A DNA stretch of 64,000 nt, from assembly GCA_029582155.1 (NCBI GenBank), contig CM055907.1:8395001-8459000 (forward strand), read 5' to 3'. The position numbers and the translations under genes were made by a program. Shown here piece after piece: positions 10,246-21,344 of the stretch; the first letter of the stretch is position 1; each line of letters begins with the position of its first letter. This DNA comes from Panopea generosa. Its lineage: Eukaryota > Mollusca > Bivalvia > Adapedonta > Hiatellidae. The notes below the pieces were generated by a model. It searched no databases and was not told the DNA's origin. It worked only from the letters and a program-made list of their open reading frames with translations.

Positions 10246-11442
10246 GGTTTAAACATATTTATTCATTCAAATGTACATATATACACACAAGTTTAGGTAT
10301 AAATATGGATTAGAACGGAAGATAAAATCTTATAAAGTTCTTTTCCATGACATATATCAATTGTGAACAAATTTGGCAGACTATTAACAATTTGATTTAT
10401 GCTCTTAGCATTACGAATATAACATAGTTCAAAATATATTTAATAAAAACGTTTAACATACTTTTAGCAATATTGTTTCTGATATATTTAAGAAACTTAG
10501 AAAATGAAGTGAGTAATTAGAAAAAAAAAGAAAGGTGATTAAAATGATTAAAGTAATGGATAATTATGTGAATTCATATAATAATAATGGTTAACAATTT
10601 TGGACAAGTTCTGAACGGCTTGGACGAAATTGAGAGACAGGCTGATCTCACCACGTAAATAGAACTAGCTTTGTTATTATTTTTTTTTCAGACTTACTTA
10701 CATGTTCAGGAGAAACGATTAGTGGATAAAATATATTTGTGAACTGCTTCAAATATTTTAACATTATTGTCATAAGAGAGTTGTGGTTCACCAAAAAGAA
10801 GTATATTTAAAGAAACTGTACATAACTCACTGACAGATGTCAGGAGTGGTATGCGTTGATGCTGGTAAAGGTGACAATTGAGAAAGAAGTGAGCTGTGCT
10901 TTCTATTTGTCCACATGTACACAGGGGGGAGTCTTCAATGTGTTTAAGAAATAGATGTTGCTTAAGTGCACTACAACTCGTTCGGAGACGGGCATGCAAT
11001 AATTGGCATTTCCTTGTACCTATGTAATAGAATTTAGGTATGTTTGGTTCGTTACCTTCGAGTTTATGTTTAAAAGCATTCAGAGAAGAGTCTTGTCTTG
11101 TTTCAAGTGGGAGAGTGTTCCAGTCACGGACAACGGAAGGAATAAAGGAATTTGAGTACAGAGCTGTTCTTGAAGAAGGAATTTGAATATTATTATTATT
11201 TCTGAGGTTGTACGTGGAACTTGCATTTGTAAGAGAAGGAACCAATGCACATAGATATGGTGGGACCATTCCGTGGTTCATTTTATAAAAAAGAGTAAGT
11301 TTGTGTTTAGTTCGACGCGTTTCAAGACTTTCCCATCCTACTTCAGAATTCAAGTTATTGATAGATTTAAGTTTTGTAACTCCAGCTGTTATTCGTGCAG
11401 CTTCATTCTGTATTTTATCAAGTTCATATTTTTCATAATTGT
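10246..11442 (-). mobile_element. 5'-truncated CR1/jockey-type LINE inserted in the 25-bp array
   Basis: The minus-strand open frame 10706-11353 encodes the C-terminal part of a non-LTR reverse transcriptase polyprotein. The D-K-I-Q-N-E-A-A-R-I-T-A-G segment just upstream (about 11380-11440) continues it. The terminal zinc-knuckle-like motif C-T-C-G-x5-T-A-H-F-F-L-N-C is visible near 10900. The 3' end (plus-strand left edge, gtttaaacatatttatt) matches LINE tails at about 15077 and 19743. Endonuclease and RT catalytic motifs are absent, so it is a dead 5' truncation. Flanking sequence on both sides is the same minisatellite unit. Confidence 0.85.
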
Positions 11443-12236
11443 TGACGTCCTACACTTGTACTGTTATTGACGCCCTACACTTGTACTGTTGTTGACGCCC
11501 TACACTTGTACTGTTGCTGACACCCTACACTTGTACTGCTATTGACGCCCTACACTTGTACTGTTGCTGACGCCCTACACTTGCACTGCTGTTGACGCCC
11601 TACACTTGTACTGCTGTTGACGCCCTACACTTGAACTGCTGTTGACGCCCTACACTTGTACTGCTGTTGACGCCCTACACTTGTACTGCTGTTGACGCCC
11701 TGCACTTGTACTGCTGTTGACGCCCTGCACTTGTACTGCTGTTGACGACTTACACTTGTACTGCTGTTGACGCCCTGCACTTGTACTGCTGTTGACGTCC
11801 TGCACGTGTACTGCTGTTGACGCCCTACACTTGTACTGCTGTTGACGCCCTACACTTGTACTGCTGTTGACGCCCTACACTTGTACTGCTGTTGACGCCC
11901 TACACTTGTACTGCTGTTGACGCCCTACACTTGTACTGCTGTTGACGCCCTACACTTGTACTGCTGTTGGCGCCCTACACTTGTACTGCTGTTGGCGCCC
12001 TACACTTGTACTGCTGTTGACGCCCTACACTTGTACTGCTGTTGACGCCCTACACTTGTACTGCTGTTGACGCCCTACACTTGTACTGCTGTTGACGCCC
12101 TACACTTGTACTACTGTTGACACCCTACACTTGTACTGCTGTTGACGCCCTACACTTGTACTGCTGTTGACGCCCTACAATTGTACTGTTGTTGACGCCC
12201 TACACTTGTACTGTTGTTGACGCCCTAGTTATACTG
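11443..12236. repeat. 25-bp minisatellite (gacgccctacacttgtactgctgtt), about 31 copies
   Basis: Near-perfect 25-bp units with a few point variants (tacaa for tacac, gttgg for gttga). Two further units lie at 10200-10245 across the LINE insertion. 25 bp is not a multiple of three, so no coding repeat is implied. Confidence 0.95.
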
Positions 12237-12257
12237 TTATTTGGTCTATATATAGAA

Positions 12258-12347
12258 CCTGATTTTTCCCGAATCAGGTCTATAAACACGCAGTGGAAAA
12301 AGCAGGGAATTCTATGCCTGTCCAACACTTCATAGCAATTGAACGCT
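12258..12347 (-). repeat. Dispersed repeat, copy 2 (partner 7899-7986)
   Basis: The reverse complement reads aagcgttcaattgctatgaa, gacaggcatagaattccctg and tagacctgattcggg, as in the copy at 7899-7986. Confidence 0.65.
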
Positions 12348-12357
12348 TACTAAATAA

Positions 12358-12547
12358 TCCTACTACTATAACTACTAATACTACTAATTCTACTACCACT
12401 ACTACTACTACTACTACAACTACTACTACTACTACTGATGCTGATGATGCTATTACTACTTCTTATTCTACTACTACGACGACCACCACCATCAACATCA
12501 GCACCACTGTTGTTGCTGCAGATGCTGTTGCTGCTACTACAACAATA

Positions 12548-12590
<43 letters not shown>

Positions 12591-12925
12591 GTACTATTAC
12601 TATTTCTAGTACTATTACTATTACTATTACTACTTATACTACTGCTACTACTACTCAGTTCTACTACTAGTACTATTACTACTACTTCTACTACTGGTAC
12701 TACTACTTCTACTGATGATGCTACTATTACTTCTACTACTACTACTACTACTACTACTACAACTTCTACGACCATCACCATCATCAGCAGCACCACCATT
12801 TTACTTCTTCGACTACTAGTCACAATACTGTTATTAGTACTTCTACTATTTAACTATTACTTCTACTGCTACCACCACTACCACCACCGCCACTAACACT
12901 ACAATTATCACCACAACACCAGAAC
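12358..12925. repeat. Trinucleotide (ACT)n-rich block
   Basis: Long imperfect runs of act/tac triplets with interspersed gat and acc triplets. Thr/Ser-rich open frames on both strands here are a by-product of the triplet repeat. It lies about 160 bp upstream of the proposed gene 2 start. Confidence 0.9.
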
Positions 12926-12998
12926 TACTTTTACTATAACACAAAATATTACATATCAATCCAGTTGAACCTGTTTAACGCCCCTCAAACATAAGCGT

Positions 12999-13008
12999 GT
13001 CTATATGA
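12999..13008 (+). promoter_or_regulatory. Possible TATA-like element of gene 2
   Basis: The string tctatatgat lies about 80 bp upstream of the gene 2 ATG at 13084. This is position and AT content only. Nothing else supports a core promoter here. Confidence 0.2.
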
Positions 13009-13083
13009 TTGACAAATGATGACACTGACGTAGAAAACAAATGCTACTTTTTTACATCATAATTCTGCACAGTGTTAGTTACA

Positions 13084-13122
13084 ATGGATATATCTAAACG
13101 GATTACCTTGATACTATTCTTT
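13084..13122 (+). CDS. Gene 2, exon 1: start and first half of signal peptide
   Basis: ATG in good context (acaATGg) opens 13 codons, M-D-I-S-K-R-I-T-L-I-L-F-F, ending in phase 0 at a consensus donor gtaagt. Joined in phase 0 to the next exon at 19469, it gives a classic signal peptide: positive charge near the N terminus, then a hydrophobic core, then ...F-N-A-D-A before Q-P. Cleavage would be after A-D-A, about residue 24. The two halves were found independently and fit together in phase, which supports this start. The link across a 6.3 kb intron is inferred. Transcript data would settle it. Confidence 0.6.
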
Positions 13123-13508
13123 GTAAGTCTTTTTTGTCTATTTCGTCTGTAATACTGTTCCGTCGTAACGGAGGTGTCGGTTGTTTTGCCGTTTGCAATC
13201 TGTATAATAGTATGATATAGTAACCAGATGGCACGACTACGTTACGTTACGTTGTGTCACGATGTTTGTCGAACAAGATGATATTTGAGTACATTTAAAT
13301 AATTCTATCTGCTTTGTATGTCGACTTATTTAAATAAAGAAGCTCAAGTCATAACATTTTGTCTAACATTCGGCACACAAAAAACTGTCAAGTTTGTCAG
13401 CTGTCGGTATCCTACTAGTATGACAGTTGTCACTAGGTACTGTGTAGTTTTCGTGTTTATAACTGTCCTTTATGTACTGATTTATTGTATATTTAGCGTC
13501 ATTTTTAT

Positions 13509-13672
13509 GCCATCGAGGGCTAACAGACGATCAGTTAACATAACCACTGTTTCCTGGGATACTGGAAGGTTAACCAGTACTCGAGCACACCCCTTCTTCG
13601 CAAGTAACTGATAACTTTCCCATTTGAATCAGCGGTGAGAGACGAATGATAATGATACGCAATGTATCAATG
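13509..13672 (-). mobile_element. SINE family B copy, reversed
   Basis: The reverse complement carries the family B body: aatgggaaagttatcagtta, gagtactggttaac and ctgatcgtctgttagccctc. It lies in gene 2 intron 1. Confidence 0.75.
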
Positions 13673-14149
13673 TATCTGCCTTTATGTACTGATATTCTGT
13701 GGTCATTTTGATATAGTGGACACAGGCTTTTTTTTTTTACTCAAACGTTAGAACAAGCATTTATTTCACTTCAATTCAGCTTGTGATTAAATACTCTTCA
13801 TAAATACTCGTATATACCACTAAACCCAAAGCCAGACAATTACTGTTTTGTAGCCGGGGATTGGGCCTACAAATCGCTCCATGCCGTGGGGGAACCTCGT
13901 GCAGTCCATAATATAGTCAACAATGTGATTGTTTATAAAATGACAGTCTAATGTGTTTACATGCATATTGCCTATTGGTGATGTACGTGACACGATGTAA
14001 TTAACGCAGTTTTGACATCCTTGTATTCTGCTGTGATTGATGACTTGATCACTGTGTTTACTAAGCGATTTTAAACCACAAGAGCAGCCATTGTCAAAGG
14101 ATATATTTCAAAAAAGAAAATACACAAATATTTTCATTACAGTGGAGCG

Positions 14150-14290
14150 GTTGTGTGTGGTGAAGGGAGAGGGGAGGTGGATGTTTGTGTATGGGGGTGG
14201 GGGGGGGGGGGTAGTGCGTGTGTATGGGTGGGGGGGGAGGAGCGGTGATGATAGTGTGTGTATGTGAGGTGGGTGTGTGGGGGGGATCAG
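14150..14290. repeat. G-rich (GT/GGGG) low-complexity tract
   Basis: Runs of g up to about 12 with gtgtgt interspersed. The Pro/His-rich minus-strand open frames here are composition artefacts. Confidence 0.8.
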
Positions 14291-14490
14291 TGTAAGTCGA
14301 GTACAGAGGCATGTTTCCCCGAGACATTTTTGAAAACGAAAACGCGGAAAACTTAGTGACCTGGCAATATTTAAAAAAAAAACACACATCTTCCGGAAGG
14401 AATTTACGAGTTGAAAATACAATTGCTTACAGCCGCACAGTCTGGATTTCCAATCAACTATACATGGAAAGGATGGTTAGGTTATTAGCG

Positions 14491-14561
14491 TGATGATGAT
14501 GATGATGATGACGAAGATGATGATGGTGATGATGATGATGTTGATGATGATGATGATATTA
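14491..14561. repeat. (GAT)n microsatellite
   Basis: About 70 bp of gat triplets with a few gac and gtt variants. Confidence 0.9.
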
Positions 14562-14645
14562 TTTATCGTCGCCACCAGTTTCTCATGTGTAGCGTCCCTT
14601 GTTCTTTTACATGACCGTTGTTAAGCACCGAAACATGGGACCTTG

Positions 14646-14752
14646 AAACAAACAAACAAACAAACAAACAAACAAACAAACAAACAAACAAACAAACAAA
14701 CAAACAAACAAACAAACAAACAAACAAAACAAAACAAACAAACAAACAAAGA
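14646..14752. repeat. (AAAC)n microsatellite, left of SINE
   Basis: About 26 tetranucleotide units, with an aaaacaaaac interruption near 14725. Confidence 0.93.
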
Positions 14753-14950
14753 ATTGTTGTTGTATGGTGTTTAGCGTCGCTTTCAACAATTTTTCAGTCA
14801 TATCGCGACGGTGTCTACTTGAGACAGTATTCTAAGCGCTGTCACACTGGAGTATCATGCCGCAGACACATTGTATGATACCCCACCCAGTCACATTATA
14901 CTGACACCGGGCCGACCAGACCTAGAACTCTCCTCTAAATGCTGAGCGTC
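14753..14950 (-). mobile_element. SINE family A, 3' part, reversed
   Basis: It is the reverse complement of the non-tRNA part of the SINE at 40597-40915. It shares tggtgtttagcgtcgctttc, aacaatttttcagtcatat, cgcgacggtgtctacttgag and gtatcatgccgcagacaca. Identity appears high, so the family has been active recently. It sits between two (AAAC)n tracts. Confidence 0.85.
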
Positions 14951-15033
14951 AACAAACAAACAAACAAACAAACAAACAAACAAACAAACAAACAAACAAA
15001 CAAACAAATAAACAAACAAACAAACAAACAAAC
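14951..15033. repeat. (AAAC)n microsatellite, right of SINE
   Basis: About 20 units of aaac with one aaat variant. Confidence 0.93.
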
Positions 15034-15076
15034 ATTAATTCATCGGTCGATTGTAGTGCTGATGGCTTGACGAATT

Positions 15077-15235
15077 GTTTAAACATATTTTATTGCCAAA
15101 TAAACACATATTACAATATTTAGCATGCATATAAGTCAAATACAATTTAAGGCAAAAGGGTCTGGCCACAAGTTCTCTCAACATTAAATTCGGCCATTAC
15201 CTTGGCGAATGACAAATATCATTGGTAAACGTCGT
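15077..15235 (-). mobile_element. LINE 3'-tail fragment
   Basis: It begins gtttaaacatattttattg on the plus strand, as do 10246 and 19743. An internal segment, ggtctggccacaagttctct, resembles gggttgggctacaagtttt at about 20390. It reads as the 3' terminus of a minus-strand non-LTR element. No coding part remains. Confidence 0.55.
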
Positions 15236-15496
15236 GTAACTGTTTTTCTAAAAATAAAGGTTTTGCACGATGACGACTCTTAATTAACGTTTAAATGGTA
15301 AATGAATTGAAAGCTGTAAAATTGAGAAGTTAATTGGTGCAACAACTGATAACGCTTTTCATGGTGATGAACATGTTGATAACATCATAAAAAAATAGTT
15401 CATTATTATATTTCAGTAATGAAGAAGAAGAATATTTTATTGATTTAAACTATACATAGTTTCTCATCAAATTACAATGTTGTAATAACATGTACG

Positions 15497-15645
<149 letters not shown>

Positions 15646-15699
15646 TCTCATCCCACCACACGTATTCGCTCTTACTATCGACATATCAATACTCATATC

Positions 15700-16535
15700 T
15701 ATTAGATATTGTATAATATACTCAAATTTTCTTTTACATATAATAAATTTTTTGAGGATGACATTTATCAGTTATTTATTATGGAACGTCGTTTTACAAC
15801 TGCTTCGGATATAAATTTGCTTAATTTAACAATTTATTTTTTGATTGAAGAAGATTAATAAACTTAAACATATTTGGTCTACGGATATAATGCTTATGAA
15901 TATATTTGCATCTAAGTTCATGGTAAATAGAACATAGTTATACAAAACGAAATTCGTCTTCAATTTCAGCACTGTCACACTGTCGTTCAAGTCTTTCTCT
16001 TGAATACCTTCCTGTTTCAATTCTTAATGCATTACGTATTAAAGGCAAAAGCTTTTTTCAGTACCTATATTTACCCTTGCCTTCAGTATTGTTGTGTTGG
16101 GTGCGTGCGGTGGGGGTGGTGGTTGGGGTGGAGGGATTCATCTTAAAAAACTAAACGTGTAGGATTTTTTAAAAAAAAAATGCCCACAACACTCATTATT
16201 GATAAAAAAAAACAACAATTGATACACCTTTTGTTGAGCTATTTGCAGCACTGGATTGAATTACTTTCCCTGAATGGTTACATGTAAAGTTAAAATAAAC
16301 ACATAAAACGTTATACCAACTTACTGATAAGGATGCAAATTTGAAATGCCGCTACTCATGCAGGGAATTTAAGATCTTCATCTAACCTAAATGTATATAC
16401 ATGAACTCCCCAACCAAATCAGGAATGTTATGGAATATCCTTTATGTATTCGAGTTCAAGCATTTGAATAAGTATTCCTGTAAAAGTTAACAATACCATT
16501 TCAAAAGTTTTTATTTACGATATCCAAAAACACTT
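15700..16535. other. Gene 2 intron 1, no feature recognised
   Basis: AT-rich intronic DNA with A runs near 16160 and 16205 and a G-rich patch near 16100-16135. No repeat family or exon can be supported. Confidence 0.5.
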
Positions 16536-16539
16536 GAAA

Positions 16540-16622
16540 ACGGCACTAAAAGCTTCCCGACCTGGTGCTTAGTGTGTGGAGGACAGTTCTAGGCCTGGTC
16601 AACCCGGTGTCAGTAAAATGTC
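16540..16622 (+). mobile_element. SINE family A fragment
   Basis: The segments agcttcccgacctggtgctta and gacagttctaggcctggtc, and the following cccggtgtcagtaaaatgt, match the middle of the SINE at 40690-40765. Confidence 0.6.
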
Positions 16623-16828
16623 TAAACACAAAAGAACGACATCATTGAATTCTAAAATGTATACAAATAACATATTTCCCAAACCGCAACCATTATTTGC
16701 GTTATACTACTACAAGGTGCTTTTATTTTGTAATTATCTATCTGAAACTTGCTAAAAAGACATGAGAACTTGTTTTACCCCAGGTAAGCGTGTCAGACAT
16801 ATTGGATCTCTTGTTTGTAGCCTCGTTT

Positions 16829-17121
16829 GTACCCGGAATACTGCTATCGGTAGCGCATTTGACTATCAATCAAGGGGTCGTGAGTTCGAATCCCCGTCTG
16901 GCCGGTCTCCATGATGATTAGCGTGCGACATTGTGTCTCGTTGTCGATCGTCTCTCATCGCTGTATCAAGTGGGAAAGTATTAGTTACATCCGTAACTGG
17001 GTACATCCGGACATGGGTATGCCCGAATATTTGTTAACCTTACAATGTCCCACGGAAAAGTGGTTTGGTTAACTGTTAGCCTCGACGGCACGCACGTGAC
17101 GCATAATATTCAAAGAAACAA
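16829..17121 (+). mobile_element. SINE family B, full-length with tRNA-Asp-like head
   Basis: The head has A-box-like atcggtagcgc and B box gagttcgaatcccc. The stem tttga/tcaag encloses the loop ctatcaa, giving anticodon atc. The body matches the copies at 288, 2494 and 13509. This is the most complete copy of the family in the window. Confidence 0.78.
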
Positions 17122-17125
17122 TAAC

Positions 17126-17215
17126 TTGGACCATCCTTAAAAACATATTTGTTTGCTGTGCTCTGACCCAGTATTTTTCATGTGGGTAGGTAAGTAGCTA
17201 TTTTTTTTTGCCGAA
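17126..17215. mobile_element. MITE fragment, left half (family of 18868-19078)
   Basis: The segments ccatccttaaaaacatattt and gctgtgctctgacc, then gtgggtaggtaagtagcta, match the left half of the intact element at 18868. The matching right half is at about 18625-18770, so one copy may have been split. Confidence 0.55.
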
Positions 17216-18624
17216 TTATGATTTTGCATAGTCATTTTAAAGAATCAAAGCACTATAGTGCTGATGGAGGCGGAGCATATAAGATGTAAAATGTCGCTAT
17301 TGTTTTAGACAAACAGGTCAGTTTGCATACGTTGAAGGAGAATAATCCCAATTACCTTTGATTCTTATACATGGTACAAAATCTACATGTTCTATGCTTA
17401 ACGTTGACTCTTTTCTTGAATATGTCAGAAACGTAACCGAATGGTTTGCCTTTGTAAGTGTATTTCTGCTATAGTAAGAATATTAACTTTTAAATTTGGC
17501 AAATGTCCAACTTCAAGATATTAGTTCAACTCAATGCTATGAGATTTGTATCTTAAACTCAACTCTTGATATTTTCAGAGATGCCAAGCTTTCTATCTTA
17601 TAGTATATATAAAATATCAAAGTACTCTGAATCTAGCACGATGAATTCCACTTTGAGTATATTCATTTACTATTTTCTTTATTGATTTTCTCTAACACAA
17701 CAGTGAAACAATTCGTTTAAAAGACGAAAAGTAGAAATGTGTATGTCGACATTAATTATTGATTCTTGCATTTATATTTTCTAGGGCCCTATATCACCCC
17801 GAAAACGGAACCGCACTAACCAAAATGTTATGGCGCCGATTTTTAGACACATCTGGATGTTTGCGTATTTTCGCTACGGAAACACAAATGCTTTAACTCT
17901 TATCTGTTTAAGTAGAAATTATCTACCGTTCCAATTATTGGAAATATGTGAAATATTTACTAAATAATAAAAAAAACAGCACTGACATTATTCATAACTC
18001 GATCAATCTCGAATTCTTTTTAGGAATACAAGTCTATTTTTAAACATTTGGGAGAAACCGCAAGTCACATGATCAACATTAGCATATCTCTATTTTTAGA
18101 ACGAGTATTGATTGTTTATTGACATAAGCAAGGAGTATAGTTCCTTGGCATAAGGGACATATCTAGAAAAGTTTCGTTACCGTACACATTTTTAAAATGA
18201 TAGAAAAAGCGAAATCAAACTCCCGAATCAAGTTCTTATTATCTGAAGTCCTTGCCGAAATATACGACTCTTTCAATGTGCATGTTGGCGATATAGTTCG
18301 TGACCTGGAATTTGATTTACAAGATGGCGTAATCTTTTGGTTCAGAGCGTCTGTATTCATGCGCTTTAATTCCTTTGTGCTGATTAATGCTAAAGAATAT
18401 AAACTTAGAATTTATACGATACGTCATTGTTTATAGATATAAATCGTCGCTGTATGTTATAATATTAATATTTTCGTTGAAATAGGCGAATCTACTGTTT
18501 ATAGTGAGTTCGAGCGCTTATCAGGTGGAACTATTTGATAAGTGGTTGTTAGGTTTGCATTAACACGAAACACGGTTGTAGATTTGTGGTATTGAAAATA
18601 AAATCATGTTAGCTCTGAGAGCGG
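17216..18624. other. Gene 2 intron 1, nothing recognised
   Basis: AT-rich sequence lying between the two halves of a MITE. Overlapping short open frames at 18163-18436 on both strands have no domain, splice site or start support. Confidence 0.45.
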
Positions 18625-18770
18625 CTGCTAAAGCACCGCCCCCAAAAATGGACAGAAATCATGAAAACATTTTTTTAAATGCTTTGAAGTCAATAAAAAA
18701 GTTTGGGTAACTGCAATTTTGAGTGAGTAGCTAGGAACACGACAAACAATATATTTTAACGATGACCTGG
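18625..18770. mobile_element. MITE fragment, right half
   Basis: The segments atggacagaaatcatgaaa and tttgggtaactgcaattttg, then a gagtgagtagc-like stretch, match the right half of the element at 18868-19078. Confidence 0.55.
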
Positions 18771-18867
18771 ACTACTAAATCAGTTTTCATTTATCGCTTA
18801 TACTTTATAAAACAAACATACAAAACAAGCTTTGAATGTGCTCATATGACATACAGTATTGTTTAAG

Positions 18868-19078
18868 TATGATGAGGCCGTCCTTAAAAATGTTTGTTTA
18901 CTGTGCTCCGACCAATATTTTTCATATTGGTAGGTAGCTAATTTTAGTGCCAGATTTTTTTGGACAGAAATCATGAAACAAAATAATAAACGCTTTGCAA
19001 GGCAATACAAAATTTGGGTAACAGCATTTTTGAGTGGGTAGACAGGAGCACGGCAAACATTTTTTTAAGGACGGCCTA
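18868..19078. mobile_element. MITE with GGCCGTCCTTAAAAA terminal inverted repeats
   Basis: The left end ggccgtccttaaaaatgttt and the right end aaacatttttttaaggacgg-cc are inverted copies. The pairing extends inward through gtgctccg / ggagcac. Length is about 210 bp, with no open frame. It lies about 390 bp upstream of gene 2 exon 2. Confidence 0.8.
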
Positions 19079-19468
19079 ACTACGAAACTCATTATGTATG
19101 CACAAACGAACCGATTTTTTTTGTAGCGCGAAGATAATGTTTCAACAGTGATTTTTTAATACAAAATCATCCGAATCCTTCGACATACATGTATATTAAA
19201 TTTCACCTGCGTAACGAGACCTTATATGCCACCATTGCAGTGCAGTGTTGCAGACGACACTACCTGGTTTACGGCAGCATGCAGCAATCGTACTTTACGA
19301 CAATATTGAAACGCTTCGAATTTTCAAATATCCATGGTATACGAATGAGATACAAGAACCTGTTAATTACTACTACCGAGTTGTTCCTCATTTGTAATTA
19401 TTAATTTTTCATACCATTTCCCTTCAACTTTGTCTTAACTTAATGATCTTATCAACATATATTTTCAG

Positions 19469-19564
19469 ACATGGAATTCCGTATTGTTTAATGCGGACGC
19501 TCAACCCGGGATGCGTGGGAACCCCTTCAGGAGCCCTATGATTCCTACAGTCCAAACGTGCACA
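19469..19564 (+). CDS. Gene 2, exon 2: end of signal peptide and mature N terminus
   Basis: Acceptor atatattttcag and consensus donor gtaagt bound 96 nt, 32 codons, phase 0 at both ends. It reads T-W-N-S-V-L-F-N-A-D-A and then Q-P-G-M-R-G-N-P-F ... V-Q-T-C-T. The first eleven residues complete the hydrophobic core and cleavage site started by exon 1. The mature chain would begin at Q-P-G or close to it. Its one cysteine (T-C-T) lies four residues before the first cysteine of the next exon. The other two frames contain stops. Confidence rests on splice sites, phase and the signal-peptide fit. Confidence 0.62.
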
Positions 19565-19682
19565 GTAAGTATTGAATTTACGCAATCAATTGTTACAGTC
19601 CATCAGTTCCAGTGCTTGCGTGCTGGACCCATCTGGGTTTGAGCCCCACCAGGACTGTATGTTGTCAAGTTGTGTTCTCTTG

Positions 19683-19742
19683 TGTGTCCTCCGTGGCCAG
19701 GTGGTCAAAGGCGCCGTCTCAAAATCATTAACATCTCACCGC
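19683..19742 (+). mobile_element. SINE family C head, truncated
   Basis: The segment tcctccgtggccaggtggtc, followed by aaaggcgccgtctcaaaatc and atctcaccgct, matches the head at 3363. It stops abruptly where the LINE tail (tttaaacatattttattt) begins. Confidence 0.6.
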
Positions 19743-19930
19743 TTTGTTTAAACATATTTTATTTCTCAGTTTGAAAACATTTTATACAATAAAACAATTG
19801 TAAACAATAGCAGCAAAAGGATAAATTAATAACGAAAGCATACTTGCTCACGTTGTTCTACTACTGATAATATCGGTAAATTCCAATATTAATGATAATT
19901 CATGTACTTTATCAGGTTTACTTACCAAAA
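19743..19930 (-). mobile_element. LINE 3'-tail fragment
   Basis: The plus-strand left edge gtttaaacatattttattt is shared with 10246 and 15077. It is inserted within or next to a SINE C copy. The right boundary is uncertain. Confidence 0.45.
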
Positions 19931-19984
19931 TAATAAATTAATTATTGAATATGAACGTGCACCTCTTAGGTTGTAGGTTAAAGC

Positions 19985-20165
19985 TCCAAACAATTTATGT
20001 GAGAAAGTTTATTTATGGAAGACCCCAGAACGAATCTGAGCAGAATCACTTTCCGTCTATAAGTAATTGGCAAACATCCTCACGTAAAATTACCGAACCG
20101 ACCTTGGCTCGAACCAACCACCTCAACGTGGAAAGATTATTGGTCATTGGACGACGGCGATCGTG
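19985..20165 (-). mobile_element. SINE family C, reversed
   Basis: The reverse complement gives a head with ggttggttcgagccaagg and a body with gtttgccaattactt and ttctgctcagattcg, as in 3363-3603. Confidence 0.55.
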
Positions 20166-20329
20166 AAACATCGGGTATTTCCGTATCCTCCGTATAATAC
20201 ACGTATCTATTACGTAGCATAAAGGTCAAGGTGATCAGATTGTGGATGGCGGCGCCTTAAGATCGGAGAACCATGTCTGTTGTTTTTTTCAAAGTGATGT
20301 GTCACTGATCATACGTTTAGCTTAATAAT

Positions 20330-20460
20330 ATTTTATTGCATCTATTATATGATTAATAACAATACAAATATATTTATATATAGTGCAAATGGGTTGGGCT
20401 ACAAGTTTTGACAACATTAGCAACAGCCCTCCCCAATGAGAAAATCACATTTAAATATAC
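20330..20460 (-). mobile_element. Probable LINE 3'-tail fragment
   Basis: It begins taataatattttattgca, followed by a gggttgggctacaagttttg segment similar to that in the 15077 tail. Confidence 0.4.
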
Positions 20461-21340
20461 ACAATTTCCGATACTTTACATGTAATCACAATATTATTAT
20501 TTTTTTTATCGCAGACATTTTGCAAAGAAAAAAAAAATATATATATATATAAAATATTTTAATAAGATTACATTTATTAATGTAAATTCTGACTTGAAAT
20601 GAGAGAGGATGATCCTAACTTACCAAGATGAACTCCTATCATGCCGAACCCCGGAATACATATCCCATTAACTAACCGTCATAGTTTTGTAAAAACAGTG
20701 ACAGAGATAATAAAGATAGAATTGGGAGTAAATAAAATGTTTAATGAACTTCGGTAAGAATGCTTACTTATTTCATTTTCTTTGATTTTTTTTAGATAAT
20801 TACAATTGTTTATCCATTAATAAATTACAAAAGCATTACAAAAGGAACTGAGATCTGTGTCTAATAGGTTTACTAGGTACAGCTCGATATGACGACAACA
20901 ATAATCAATAAGAATTTTAGTAGCGCGGTTATTTGACCTATCAACCGGAAGTCTTTGTCTTTCAGATGTTTACAGAATTCTCACATGGAATATTTACTAT
21001 AAAATTGTCACACTTTAATTAGTTTTACAACGTTTTTATCAGTGTTGTTTTCTATCAGCACTGATAATAATGAAGTATTGTTGCTGGTATTTACAACGCA
21101 TGATTCGCGACTGATATTTATTAGTTAAAAGTCGAGGAATCGTCTGACATATCATGATTTGTATTCAGTGAAATTAACGAAAACAGACAATTTTATTTCT
21201 GTGGGATGTTTGTACTTCATTATAACTACATATTGCTTTGTGTGACATTATTCGTATATAATTCTTTACTAAATTATATCGTATAATACACCGATTAAGT
21301 TAATGCAAAGCTCTTGTGTTGTAAACATGATATATTTTTG
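20461..21340. other. Gene 2 intron 2, no feature recognised
   Basis: AT-rich sequence with a short a/ta run at about 20528-20555. No exon or repeat can be supported. Confidence 0.45.
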
Positions 21341-21344
21341 GCAT

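Noticed and set aside
12293..12823. Thr/Ser-rich ORFs on both strands
   Set aside because: Composition of an (ACT)n triplet block. No splice or signal sequence.
16829..16912. Functional tRNA-Asp gene
   Set aside because: It is followed by the SINE B body present in at least three other copies, so it is a SINE head.
18163..18436. Overlapping 65- and 79-codon ORFs on opposite strands
   Set aside because: No domain, no start context, no splice support, and no repeat homology seen.
19469..19560. A third-frame reading of gene 2 exon 2 (Y-C-L-M-R-T-L-N-P-G-C-V-G) as another Cys-module exon
   Set aside because: The spacing does not fit the module and a stop follows. The phase-0 frame completes a signal peptide and ends at a consensus donor.
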